Positions 35,458 through 43,121 of a stretch of DNA of 64,000 nucleotides are shown piece after piece (position 1 is the first letter of the stretch; every line of letters starts with the position of its first letter). Where the stretch lies: contig JAVKMO010000017.1 in the NCBI GenBank assembly GCA_031539345.1, forward strand, positions 72,481 to 136,480, read 5' to 3'. A program made the translations under genes and the position numbers. The notes under the pieces are model-generated. The model made no database searches. It had not been told where the DNA came from and saw only the letters and a list, made by a program, of their open reading frames with translations. This DNA is from JAVKMO01 sp031539345. Its GTDB lineage: Bacteria > Bacteroidota > Bacteroidia > Chitinophagales > Chitinophagaceae.

Positions 35458-35970
35458 TTAAACAAGAAGTGAAAATTGTTGCCCAAGCCAACTTTTAGAA
35501 ACAGGGATAAGCCAATTTTGACGAAGGTCTTTAAGTGTTGAAACGGTATTGTTAAAATATAACGTGTCGGAAGTGATCAGCTTATTTTGTAAGGCATACT
35601 CAACTTGTTGATAAGGTAAAGTTTCTACTTTATTGTTTTTGTAAAAAGCCAATAAGTGTCGATTTAAAAAATCAATATCAAGCGTTTTTCCATGTTGTTC
35701 AACACAATGAAATAATTTGTCTTTCGAGCAACCTCCCAAACGAACGTCTTTTTCATTGACAATAAAAACTAAAAATTGACCGTACAAAATCGTCGCATTT
35801 GCACTTACTTTATCATCGTGCGAAGTCCACTCTTCGACAAAAGATTGCAATACTTTTTCGCTTGCTAATGTTTCCGCCAAGGATAATTTTCTACTCGCCT
35901 GAAAAACAAAAACACTGTCTGTGTCAGATGTGGTAGCCAAAGCGTCGAGTTGTTGAAGATAAGTTTGCAT
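35458..35970 (-). CDS. Conserved Bacteroidota protein (often labelled ABC transporter ATPase)
   Basis: A 170-residue protein with VFVFQASRKLSLAE near the N-terminus, EEWTSHDDKVSA and YGQFLVFIVNE. The GGCSKDKLFHCVEQ block (about 80-93) is the hallmark of a small conserved Bacteroidota family. It is commonly annotated as an ABC transporter ATPase, but no Walker motif is present, so that label is unlikely to be right. It is the first gene of the minus-strand run that includes metF and hisS. Real function unknown. Confidence 0.75.
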   Translation of the reverse strand: MQTYLQQLDALATTSDTDSVFVFQASRKLSLAETLASEKVLQSFVEEWTSHDDKVSANATILYGQFLVFIVNEKDVRLGGCSKDKLFHCVEQHGKTLDIDFLNRHLLAFYKNNKVETLPYQQVEYALQNKLITSDTLYFNNTVSTLKDLRQNWLIPVSKSWLGQQFSLLV

Positions 35971-36106
35971 AAGATTAAAATTAAGTGAGGAGTGGAAAGA
36001 AAAAGAATATATTAAATTAGAAATCTTTTTTGTTCTTCATTAAGAAACGCAATTTTAATTTTGTATAACAAATCAATCTGACTTCAATAAGCCTTATATT
36101 TTACGC

Positions 36107-36583
36107 ATGAAACAAGCCCCCATTTTTATACAAGATTATGTACCTCAATGGAAGGCAAATTTTGTCTCTCTCAATATAGCATGGATACAAAAGTTTTTTG
36201 TTGTAGAAGAGCACGACAAAGAACAATTAGAACACGTAGAAGAAATTGTCAATCGAGGAGGCGTAATTTTATTTGCGATACAAAGTAATGTCCCCGTTGG
36301 CACAGTAGCTTTGATTAAAGAAAACGACAAACTGTTTGAATTGGCAAAAATGGCGGTAGATGAAGCCCATCAAGGCAAAGGAATAGGAAGGTTGCTCATT
36401 GAACATTGTATAAAAAAAGCAAAACAAATGGGAGTAGAAAAACTTTTTTTATTGTCGAACAAAAAGCTCGTTCCTGCGATTTCGCTATACACCAAAATGG
36501 GTTTTGTAGAAAAGCCATTAATTGCAAACGATTATGACCGTGCGGATATTTATATGGAATTGGATTTGACAAAGAATGAATAA
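36107..36583 (+). CDS. GNAT family N-acetyltransferase
   Basis: A 158-residue acetyltransferase with the GNAT acetyl-CoA site AHQGKGIGRLLIEHC (about residues 86-100, R/Q-x-x-G-x-G/A), preceded by ELAKMAVDE and followed by LFLLSNKKLVPAISLYTKMGF. The substrate is not evident. It overlaps the next gene by eight bases and is divergent from the minus-strand metF run across a 136-base gap that holds no clear promoter match. Confidence 0.9.
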   Translation: MKQAPIFIQDYVPQWKANFVSLNIAWIQKFFVVEEHDKEQLEHVEEIVNRGGVILFAIQSNVPVGTVALIKENDKLFELAKMAVDEAHQGKGIGRLLIEHCIKKAKQMGVEKLFLLSNKKLVPAISLYTKMGFVEKPLIANDYDRADIYMELDLTKNE

Positions 36584-36947
36584 TATAAACGAAAAGAATT
36601 TCTGTGTTACTTGTGGAGTGAACATTTTGAATGAAGCGAAAGCAAATGCCAAGGAATTGTGTTGGTATGAAAAAAAATTGCCAAGTGATATTGTGATAAA
36701 CAATGCGAATTTTTATTGTAGCAGTTGTTTAAAAAAACACGTCCGACTTCAAATTGAAAAAGAAATTGACGCACTTTCGTATGACGACATTAAAGGCAAA
36801 AACAAATTTAACAACATGGATTTTGCGAGAGAGTTAATCGACGGAATTGACTATGATACAATTGGTAAAAAAATAATTTTCTCTCGTTTTTATCTCGTTC
36901 GGCGAGGATATTGTTGCCATAATAAATGTAAAAACTGCCCTTATTAA
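36576..36947 (+). CDS. Cysteine-rich CWC-like / DUF5522 fusion protein
   Basis: A 123-residue protein with two cysteine clusters. The N-terminal one has CVTCG at about 8-12, a single Cys in ELCWYEKKLPSD and CSSCLKKH at about 49-56, a CxxC-C-CxxC pattern like the cysteine-rich CWC family. The C-terminal one is RRGYCCHNKCKNCPY, the DUF5522 signature (RGYCC-x3-C-x2-CPY), and reaches the last residue. Both small families are common in Bacteroidota, usually as separate adjacent genes. Metal binding, probably zinc or iron, is likely; function is unknown. Confidence 0.75.
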   Translation: MNNINEKNFCVTCGVNILNEAKANAKELCWYEKKLPSDIVINNANFYCSSCLKKHVRLQIEKEIDALSYDDIKGKNKFNNMDFARELIDGIDYDTIGKKIIFSRFYLVRRGYCCHNKCKNCPY

Positions 36948-36976
36948 CAAAATAATGTATGGCTTTTGGTTTAATC

Positions 36977-36984
36977 TATATTTG
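36977..36984 (+). promoter_or_regulatory. Candidate -7 element before the phosphosulfolactate synthase gene
   Basis: TATATTTG fits the Bacteroidota -7 consensus TAnnTTTG exactly and lies 102 bases upstream of ATG 37087, in a 139-base gap. No convincing TTG -33 element is seen at the usual spacing. Confidence 0.3.
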
Positions 36985-37086
36985 TTACTTTCCTTGTGGG
37001 TATTCTTTTAACTCGCTGTGAGGAGAAAAAGAACTCATACGAAACAACTTTCCTTTATTCAAAACATCACTTTTAGATTAAAAATT

Positions 37087-37875
37087 ATGACAAAAAAAAT
37101 TACCCTCTCGCACATGCCCAAACGAACAAAGCAACCTCGTAACAACGGCGTTACAATGGTCATGGATAAAGGATTGAGTTTAAATGAAATTGACAATATG
37201 TTGAGTGTTGGAAGCACACATATTGATTTTGTCAAATTGGGTTTTGGCACAGCTTTTGTTACGCCACACTTAGACAAAAAAATCGCTTTATATCAAAAAC
37301 ACAAGATGCCTATTTTTTTAGGTGGCACTTTATTTGAAGCCTTTTATATCCGCAATCAAGTTGCCGATTATATTTCTTTGTGTAAAGATTTTGGCATTGA
37401 TGCGGTAGAAATTAGTGACGGGTCAATTGAAATTTCTCATAAAGAAAAATGTAAAACGATAGAAAAATTTGCAAAACATTTTCAAGTGTTGAGCGAAGTG
37501 GGGAGCAAAGATGCTGCACATATTATTCCTCCATATCAATGGATTGCTTTAATGCAAAGCGAATTAGAAGCCGGTGCAAACTTTGTGATTGCAGAAGCTA
37601 GAGAGGCCGGCAACGTGGGCATTTATCGTGCGTCTGGTGAAGTGCGTGAAGGTTTGGTAGATGAAATTTTAACCAAAATTCCTGCCGCAAAAATTATTTG
37701 GGAAGCACCTCAAAAATCACAACAACTTTTTTTTCTCAATTTATTAGGTTGCAATGTGAACCTTGGTAATATTGCACCGCATGAAATTATTGCCTTAGAA
37801 GCCATGCGTATTGGACTGCGAGGAGATTCGTTTTATTTTTATTTGCCCAAAAATTTGCAACCAAAAGTAAAATGA
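37087..37875 (+). CDS. Phosphosulfolactate synthase (ComA family)
   Basis: A 262-residue TIM-barrel protein of the ComA family, which adds sulfite to phosphoenolpyruvate to give phosphosulfolactate. Recognised blocks are RNNGVTMVMDKGL, HIDFVKLGFGTAF, FLGGTLFEAF and DAVEISDGSIEI. Also present are VLSEVGSKDA, FVIAEAREAGNVGIY and LIGLR-like RIGLRGDSF. In methanogens this starts coenzyme M synthesis; in Bacteroidota the product could feed cysteate and sulfonolipid synthesis, which is inference. The open frame starts with GTG at 37018, but the family N-terminus favours ATG 37087. It overlaps aroE by four bases. Confidence 0.88.
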   Translation: MTKKITLSHMPKRTKQPRNNGVTMVMDKGLSLNEIDNMLSVGSTHIDFVKLGFGTAFVTPHLDKKIALYQKHKMPIFLGGTLFEAFYIRNQVADYISLCKDFGIDAVEISDGSIEISHKEKCKTIEKFAKHFQVLSEVGSKDAAHIIPPYQWIALMQSELEAGANFVIAEAREAGNVGIYRASGEVREGLVDEILTKIPAAKIIWEAPQKSQQLFFLNLLGCNVNLGNIAPHEIIALEAMRIGLRGDSFYFYLPKNLQPKVK

Positions 37876-38612
37876 CAGCACAACATTTTGGTCTTATTGG
37901 CTTTCCTCTTTCGCATTCTTTTTCGCCCACTTTTTTTGCTGAAAAATTTGCTCGTTTACACTTGTTGCAACATACGTACCAAGCATTTCCGCTTACACAC
38001 ATTCACGAATTGCCAATATTATTACAACAACAAAAATTAGACGGCTTTAATGTTACCATTCCTTACAAAGAGACTGTATTGCCTTATTTGCATACTGCAA
38101 ATGATATTGTTAAAGCCATTGGTGCTTGTAATTGTGTGTCTATAAAAAACAATTTGTTGTATGGTTACAATACAGACGTTATTGGGTTTGAACAATCGTT
38201 GTTGCCCTTATTACATCCGCAACATCAACACGCACTGATTTTAGGCACAGGCGGTGCCGCAAAAGCCGTTGATTATGTGTTGAAACAAAACAATATTTCT
38301 TCAACATTTGTCAGTAGAACAAATAGCGAAAATGCACTTGTGTATGAAGCCTTAGACAAAACGCTATTGAAAAAACATTTGTTAATTATCAACACAAGTC
38401 CTTTGGGTATGTCGCCCAATACAAATGTTTGCCCTAATATTCCGTATGAATTGATAACTCCAGAACATTTGTGTTATGACTTGATTTACAACCCTACAGA
38501 AACTTTGTTTTTGCGTCAAGCAAAAATGAAAGGGGCAAAAACAAAAAACGGATACGAAATGCTCCTTCTACAAGCAGAAGAAAGTTGGCGTATTTGGAAT
38601 CAAGAAAAATAG
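37872..38612 (+). CDS. aroE: Shikimate dehydrogenase
   Basis: A 246-residue NADP-dependent enzyme reducing 3-dehydroshikimate in aromatic amino-acid synthesis. It has the N-terminal LIGFPLSHSFSP shikimate-binding motif (about 8-19) and GFNVTIPYKE with the catalytic Lys at about 65. The NADP-binding LGTGGAAKAV (about 123-132) and the C-terminal NGYEMLLLQAEESWRIW complete the pattern. It is at the short end of the family, with normal motifs. The ATGA overlap with the upstream phosphosulfolactate synthase gene implies translational coupling. Confidence 0.94.
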   Translation: MTAQHFGLIGFPLSHSFSPTFFAEKFARLHLLQHTYQAFPLTHIHELPILLQQQKLDGFNVTIPYKETVLPYLHTANDIVKAIGACNCVSIKNNLLYGYNTDVIGFEQSLLPLLHPQHQHALILGTGGAAKAVDYVLKQNNISSTFVSRTNSENALVYEALDKTLLKKHLLIINTSPLGMSPNTNVCPNIPYELITPEHLCYDLIYNPTETLFLRQAKMKGAKTKNGYEMLLLQAEESWRIWNQEK

Positions 38613-38713
38613 CCACGATAAAGACAAACAAAAATTGTTTTGTATTTGTCATTGTTTCAACAGAATAAATATTTTTCTCCGCACTATTTTTTTATCCATT
38701 TATATAACCCTTT

Positions 38714-40369
38714 ATGCTCACAGTTCACAATGTCTCCCTTGCTTTTGGTAAACGCGTATTATTTGATGAAGTCAATTTGTCTTTTGTAAAAGGCAATTGT
38801 TATGGCATTATTGGGGCAAACGGTGCGGGCAAAAGTACCTTTGTAAAAATTTTAAGTGGAGATATTGAAGCCAATAAAGGACATATCGAAATTGCACCCA
38901 ATAATAGAATGGCTGTGCTTAAACAAAACCATTCTGAGTTTAACGAGTGTACAATTTTAAACACTGTTTTAATGGGGCACAAAACCATGTGGAAAGTATT
39001 TAAAGAGCGTGAAACCATTTATGCAAAAGAAGATTTTTCTGAAGAAGATGGCATGAAAGCCGGCGAATTAGAAGCCGCTTTTGGCGAGATGGGTGGATAT
39101 ACCGCAGACAGCGACGCAGCAACACTTTTAAGCGATTTGGGCATTCCTGAACAACTGCATTCAACCTTAATGAAAGACGTTGCGGGAAACATAAAAGTGA
39201 AAGTGCTTTTAGCACAAGCCTTATTTGGCAATCCCGACATTTTACTCCTTGACGAACCAACAAACGACATGGAGGCAGAGACGATAAAATGGTTAGAAAA
39301 TTTTTTAGCAGATTATCAAAACATCGTTCTTGTTGTGTCGCATGACAGACACTTTTTAGATACCGTTTGCACGCACGTCGTGGACATTGACAAACAGAAA
39401 GCAAAAATTTATACCGGCAATTATTCTTTTTGGTATGAAAGCTCTCAACTTGCAGCGAGACAAGCAGTAGATAAAAACAAAAAAACAGAAGACAAGAGAA
39501 AAGACTTGTTAGACTTTATTGCCCGCTTTAGTGCCAATGCGTCTAAATCGAAACAAGCAACTTCACGAAAAAAAGCATTAGACAAATTGGTGTTGGAAGA
39601 CATTCAACCTTCAAGCAGAAAATATCCAGGCATATTTTTTAAGTCTGACAGAGAAGTTGGCAATCAAATTTTAGAGGTTAAAAAATTGACCAAAAAAATC
39701 GGCAATGAAGTTTTGTTTACGGACGTTTCTTTTGTTACAAACAAAACAGATAAAATTGGCGTTATCAGCAAAAATGCCTTAGCCGTAAATGCTTTTTTTG
39801 ATATTATTGCTGAAATAAATAAACCTGACGCAGGTGAAATAGAATGGGGAACAACAGTAACAAAAGCCTATTTGCCAGTTGACAATAATGAGTTTTTTGC
39901 AACACATACACCGCTTATGGACTGGCTAAGACAATATGTGCCAGCGAGTGTAAAAGATGTTGATGAACCTTTTTTACGTGGCTTTTTAGGGCGTATGTTA
40001 TTTGGCGGAGACGAGGTGTTTAAAAACACCCAAGTGTTGAGTGGAGGAGAAAAAATGCGTTGTATGATTAGTAAAATGATGATGCAAAACCCAAATGTTA
40101 TTTTACTTGACCAACCAACGAACCACTTAGACTTAGAAAGTATCACGGCTTTTAATAATGGCGTAATTGATTTTAAAGGCGTTGTTTTTATTGCCACACA
40201 TGACCATCAATTTATGCACAGTGCAACAAACAGAATTATAGAATTAACGCCAAAAGGTATTATTGACAGACTGATGACTTATGATGAATACATTGCCGAC
40301 GACAGAGTAAACCAACTGCAAGAAGAAATGTATCGCCAAGAACATTCTTCTATTTATTTACATACCTAA
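38714..40369 (+). CDS. ABC-F family ATPase (YbiT-like), degenerate second site
   Basis: A 551-residue soluble protein with two ABC domains and no membrane segments, of the ABC-F type that acts on ribosomes. Domain 1 has Walker A GANGAGKST at about residue 35 and LLLDEPTND, but its signature is VAGNIKVKV rather than LSGGE. Domain 2 has a good signature (LSGGEKMRC) and LLDQPTNHLD, but its Walker A region reads SKNALAVNAFF, without the Lys-Thr/Ser pair. Bacteroidota YbiT-like members already vary in both places, though losing the Lys is unusual. The linker contains the SKSKQATSRKK basic stretch. GH20 follows after 12 bases. Confidence 0.9.
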   Translation: MLTVHNVSLAFGKRVLFDEVNLSFVKGNCYGIIGANGAGKSTFVKILSGDIEANKGHIEIAPNNRMAVLKQNHSEFNECTILNTVLMGHKTMWKVFKERETIYAKEDFSEEDGMKAGELEAAFGEMGGYTADSDAATLLSDLGIPEQLHSTLMKDVAGNIKVKVLLAQALFGNPDILLLDEPTNDMEAETIKWLENFLADYQNIVLVVSHDRHFLDTVCTHVVDIDKQKAKIYTGNYSFWYESSQLAARQAVDKNKKTEDKRKDLLDFIARFSANASKSKQATSRKKALDKLVLEDIQPSSRKYPGIFFKSDREVGNQILEVKKLTKKIGNEVLFTDVSFVTNKTDKIGVISKNALAVNAFFDIIAEINKPDAGEIEWGTTVTKAYLPVDNNEFFATHTPLMDWLRQYVPASVKDVDEPFLRGFLGRMLFGGDEVFKNTQVLSGGEKMRCMISKMMMQNPNVILLDQPTNHLDLESITAFNNGVIDFKGVVFIATHDHQFMHSATNRIIELTPKGIIDRLMTYDEYIADDRVNQLQEEMYRQEHSSIYLHT

Positions 40370-40381
40370 ACATCTTCAACT

Positions 40382-42760
40382 ATGAAACAAATTTTTATTC
40401 TTTCCATTTTGTTGATGTCTTTAAAAGGCTTTTCTCAACAAACATTACAGCTTACACCAAAGCCCGTTTCTTTGTCTATCTCTGAAGGAGACAAAAAATA
40501 TTCAATACAAAAGCAAACCGCAATTGTTGTTGCGTCTGCTCAAGAACAAAAAGAAGCTGCGTTTTTAAGTGCTTATTTCAAAACCTCTTTCGGCGTTGCA
40601 TTGCCCATAAGCAAAGGGGTGATGAAAAAAGGAAATATTGATCTTCAGATCAAGCCGATAGAAAACAAAACAAAGGGGGCTTATGAATTAGACATTCTGC
40701 CGACACAAATTGAATTGCGAGCAAACGAACAAGAAGGCTTATTTTATGGCATTCAAACTTTAATCCAACTGATAGAACAAACCAATCAGACCGCACAAAT
40801 AAGGGTAGAAAAAAAAATACAATTACCGTCTCTATATATTCAAGATTATCCTCGCTTTAATTATCGTGGCATGCACCTTGATGTTTCACGACACTTTTAT
40901 TCCGCACGGTTTATTAAAAAATACATCGACTATTTAGCCGCTTACAAATTCAATGCTTTTCATTGGCACTTAACAGATGATCAAGGTTGGCGAATTGAAA
41001 TCAAAAAATACCCCAAATTGACACAAATAGGGGGCTTTAGAAATGGCACCATTATTGGAAATTATCCTGGAACAGGCAATGACAGTTTGCATTATGGAGG
41101 GTTTTATACACAAAGAGAAATCAAAGAAATTGTACGATATGCGACAGAAAGACATATCACGATTATTCCTGAAATTGAAATGCCGGGGCATGCAAGTGCT
41201 GCAATTGCTGCGTATCCCCAACTCAGTTGTTTTCCAGAAGAGGATACAGAAGTGCCGCCTTCTTGTGATTGGAGTCGCAGTAAAAAAGGCAAACAAGTAC
41301 AACAAACATGGGGCGTTTTTGATGACGTTTTTGCACCAACCGCATACACGTTTCATTTTTTAGAAAATGTATTAGACGAAGTGCTGGCTTTATTTCCGAG
41401 TCAATATATTCACATTGGTGGAGATGAGTGTCCCAAAAAAAATTGGCAACGAAGTGCATTTTGCCAAGACCTTATCAAACAAAATAACTTAAAAGATGAG
41501 CATGGTTTGCAAAGTTATTTCATCAATAAAATAGAAAAATATCTTAACACAAAAGGAAGAAATATTATTGGCTGGGACGAAATTTTAGAAGGCGGTTTAG
41601 CCCCAAACGCAACGGTGATGAGTTGGCGTGGAGAGGCGGGTGGCATAGAAGCGGCTCAACAAAATCATACCGTAATTATGACCCCAAACAAGCCCGTATA
41701 TTTTGATCACAGACAAAGCAAACACGAAGACAGCATTACGATTGGCGGCTATAATAGTTTAGAAGCCGTTTATCATTATGAACCCATACCGAAAGAATTG
41801 AGTCCAGAAAAAAGTAAATATATTTTAGGTGCACAAGCCAATGTGTGGACAGAATACATGAAGAATGAATCCAAGGTTGAATATCAAGTGTTTCCGAGAA
41901 TGATTGCTTTAAGTGAAGTGTTGTGGAGTGCTAAAGAAAGCCGCAACTGGAGCGATTTCACACAACGACTGCCGTATTTGTTAAAAACATTAGACGAAAA
42001 AAAAATCAATTATAGCAATGCTTATTATGATTTAGAAGAAGCCGTTTTGCCAAGACCTGATTTTAATGGCGTAAATTTTTTATTGAAAGGAAAGTTTTAC
42101 AAAGACTCTTTTCTTGGTCAAGGCGTCAATATGTTTACGGCAGGTTTTGTGAGTAATAAAAGTCCTAAAGATTCTCTCCTTACGCAGATTACCGAAAACG
42201 GTGAATATGTTTGGTTTTTATTGAAAAATGACAAGGGCAATAATCAAATCCTTGCAAACGTAAACAAGCAAAAATTTTTCTTTAATAAAGCAACAGGAAA
42301 AAAAATCACTTTAAATACCGAAGCGGGGAATATTTATCCCGGAGATGGTGCATTTACACTCGTAAATGGCGTTCAAAATCAAAGGGGCTTAGCAAAAAGC
42401 AGTGAGTTTTTAGGCTTTCAAGACAACAATTTGGACGCAACAATTGATTTTGAAAAACCAACCGAAATATCAATCGTAAAAATTCATACCCTTAATAAAC
42501 CCGACAGTCGGGTGTATTTGCCTACGGCAGTTTCTCTTCAATGTTTAGATAATGCCAATATTAATAACACGGGTGCTCCTATAGAGCAATTTGCTTTTAA
42601 GGTGAATACAGAAACAAACTTACAAACCTTCAATTTGCCTACAATAAAAACGTGTAGAGCCTTACGTGTTATTGTAAATGGTTTTGGCACAATACAACCT
42701 GGAAATTCTGGTGCAGGCAAAAAAGCACATTTGCTTGTCGATGAAATTGAGGTGGAGTAG
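40382..42760 (+). CDS. Secreted beta-N-acetylhexosaminidase (GH20)
   Basis: A 792-residue exported enzyme with a signal peptide (MKQIFILSILLMSLKGFSQ). A GH20b N-terminal domain ends near LPSLYIQDYPRF, and the GH20 TIM barrel follows with FHWHLTDDQGWRIEI (about 195-209). The catalytic Asp-Glu pair in YIHIGGDECPKKNW is at about residues 342-355. The C-terminal 150 residues look like a carbohydrate-binding beta-sandwich (IDFEKPTEISIVKIHTLN). It removes terminal GlcNAc or GalNAc from chitin oligomers, glycoproteins or peptidoglycan. The short gap from the ABC-F gene suggests one transcript, although the functions are unrelated. Confidence 0.93.
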   Translation: MKQIFILSILLMSLKGFSQQTLQLTPKPVSLSISEGDKKYSIQKQTAIVVASAQEQKEAAFLSAYFKTSFGVALPISKGVMKKGNIDLQIKPIENKTKGAYELDILPTQIELRANEQEGLFYGIQTLIQLIEQTNQTAQIRVEKKIQLPSLYIQDYPRFNYRGMHLDVSRHFYSARFIKKYIDYLAAYKFNAFHWHLTDDQGWRIEIKKYPKLTQIGGFRNGTIIGNYPGTGNDSLHYGGFYTQREIKEIVRYATERHITIIPEIEMPGHASAAIAAYPQLSCFPEEDTEVPPSCDWSRSKKGKQVQQTWGVFDDVFAPTAYTFHFLENVLDEVLALFPSQYIHIGGDECPKKNWQRSAFCQDLIKQNNLKDEHGLQSYFINKIEKYLNTKGRNIIGWDEILEGGLAPNATVMSWRGEAGGIEAAQQNHTVIMTPNKPVYFDHRQSKHEDSITIGGYNSLEAVYHYEPIPKELSPEKSKYILGAQANVWTEYMKNESKVEYQVFPRMIALSEVLWSAKESRNWSDFTQRLPYLLKTLDEKKINYSNAYYDLEEAVLPRPDFNGVNFLLKGKFYKDSFLGQGVNMFTAGFVSNKSPKDSLLTQITENGEYVWFLLKNDKGNNQILANVNKQKFFFNKATGKKITLNTEAGNIYPGDGAFTLVNGVQNQRGLAKSSEFLGFQDNNLDATIDFEKPTEISIVKIHTLNKPDSRVYLPTAVSLQCLDNANINNTGAPIEQFAFKVNTETNLQTFNLPTIKTCRALRVIVNGFGTIQPGNSGAGKKAHLLVDEIEVE

Positions 42761-42868
42761 TCTTAATGATAAACAATCACTATTCATGTCGTGCTATCAA
42801 ACGTTTCAAAAAAACAAAATAGATTTGACGAAAATTGCCTAAAATCATTTCACTAAATCATTTTGATT

Positions 42869-43057
42869 ATGGATAACAATTTAAGTATTACTGGACCTTT
42901 CTTGATTGTATTAGGGCTGATTGAAAAAATTCCGCCAACCTTACAACTCATTTTAATTTTGGTCGGAATTTTCGTTAGCACCGTTAGTGCAGTCATTAAC
43001 GTATTAAATTATAGAGACAGAAAACGAAAAGAAAGAGATGAAAAGCAAAAAGTATAA
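42869..43057 (+). CDS. Small hypothetical single-TM protein
   Basis: A 62-residue protein with one long hydrophobic stretch (about residues 9-45, broken by KIPPT into two short segments) and a highly charged tail (RDRKRKERDEKQKV). It is not recognised. Its own ATG and clean membrane-protein composition suggest it is real. It converges on carB across a 64-base gap. The earlier TTG at 42863 is not preferred. Confidence 0.5.
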   Translation: MDNNLSITGPFLIVLGLIEKIPPTLQLILILVGIFVSTVSAVINVLNYRDRKRKERDEKQKV

Positions 43058-43121
43058 CTTTTTCTGTGTTCTGTAACAGTAACTGAAAGGCGATGGTTAA
43101 ACACGATATGCCATTCACTTT

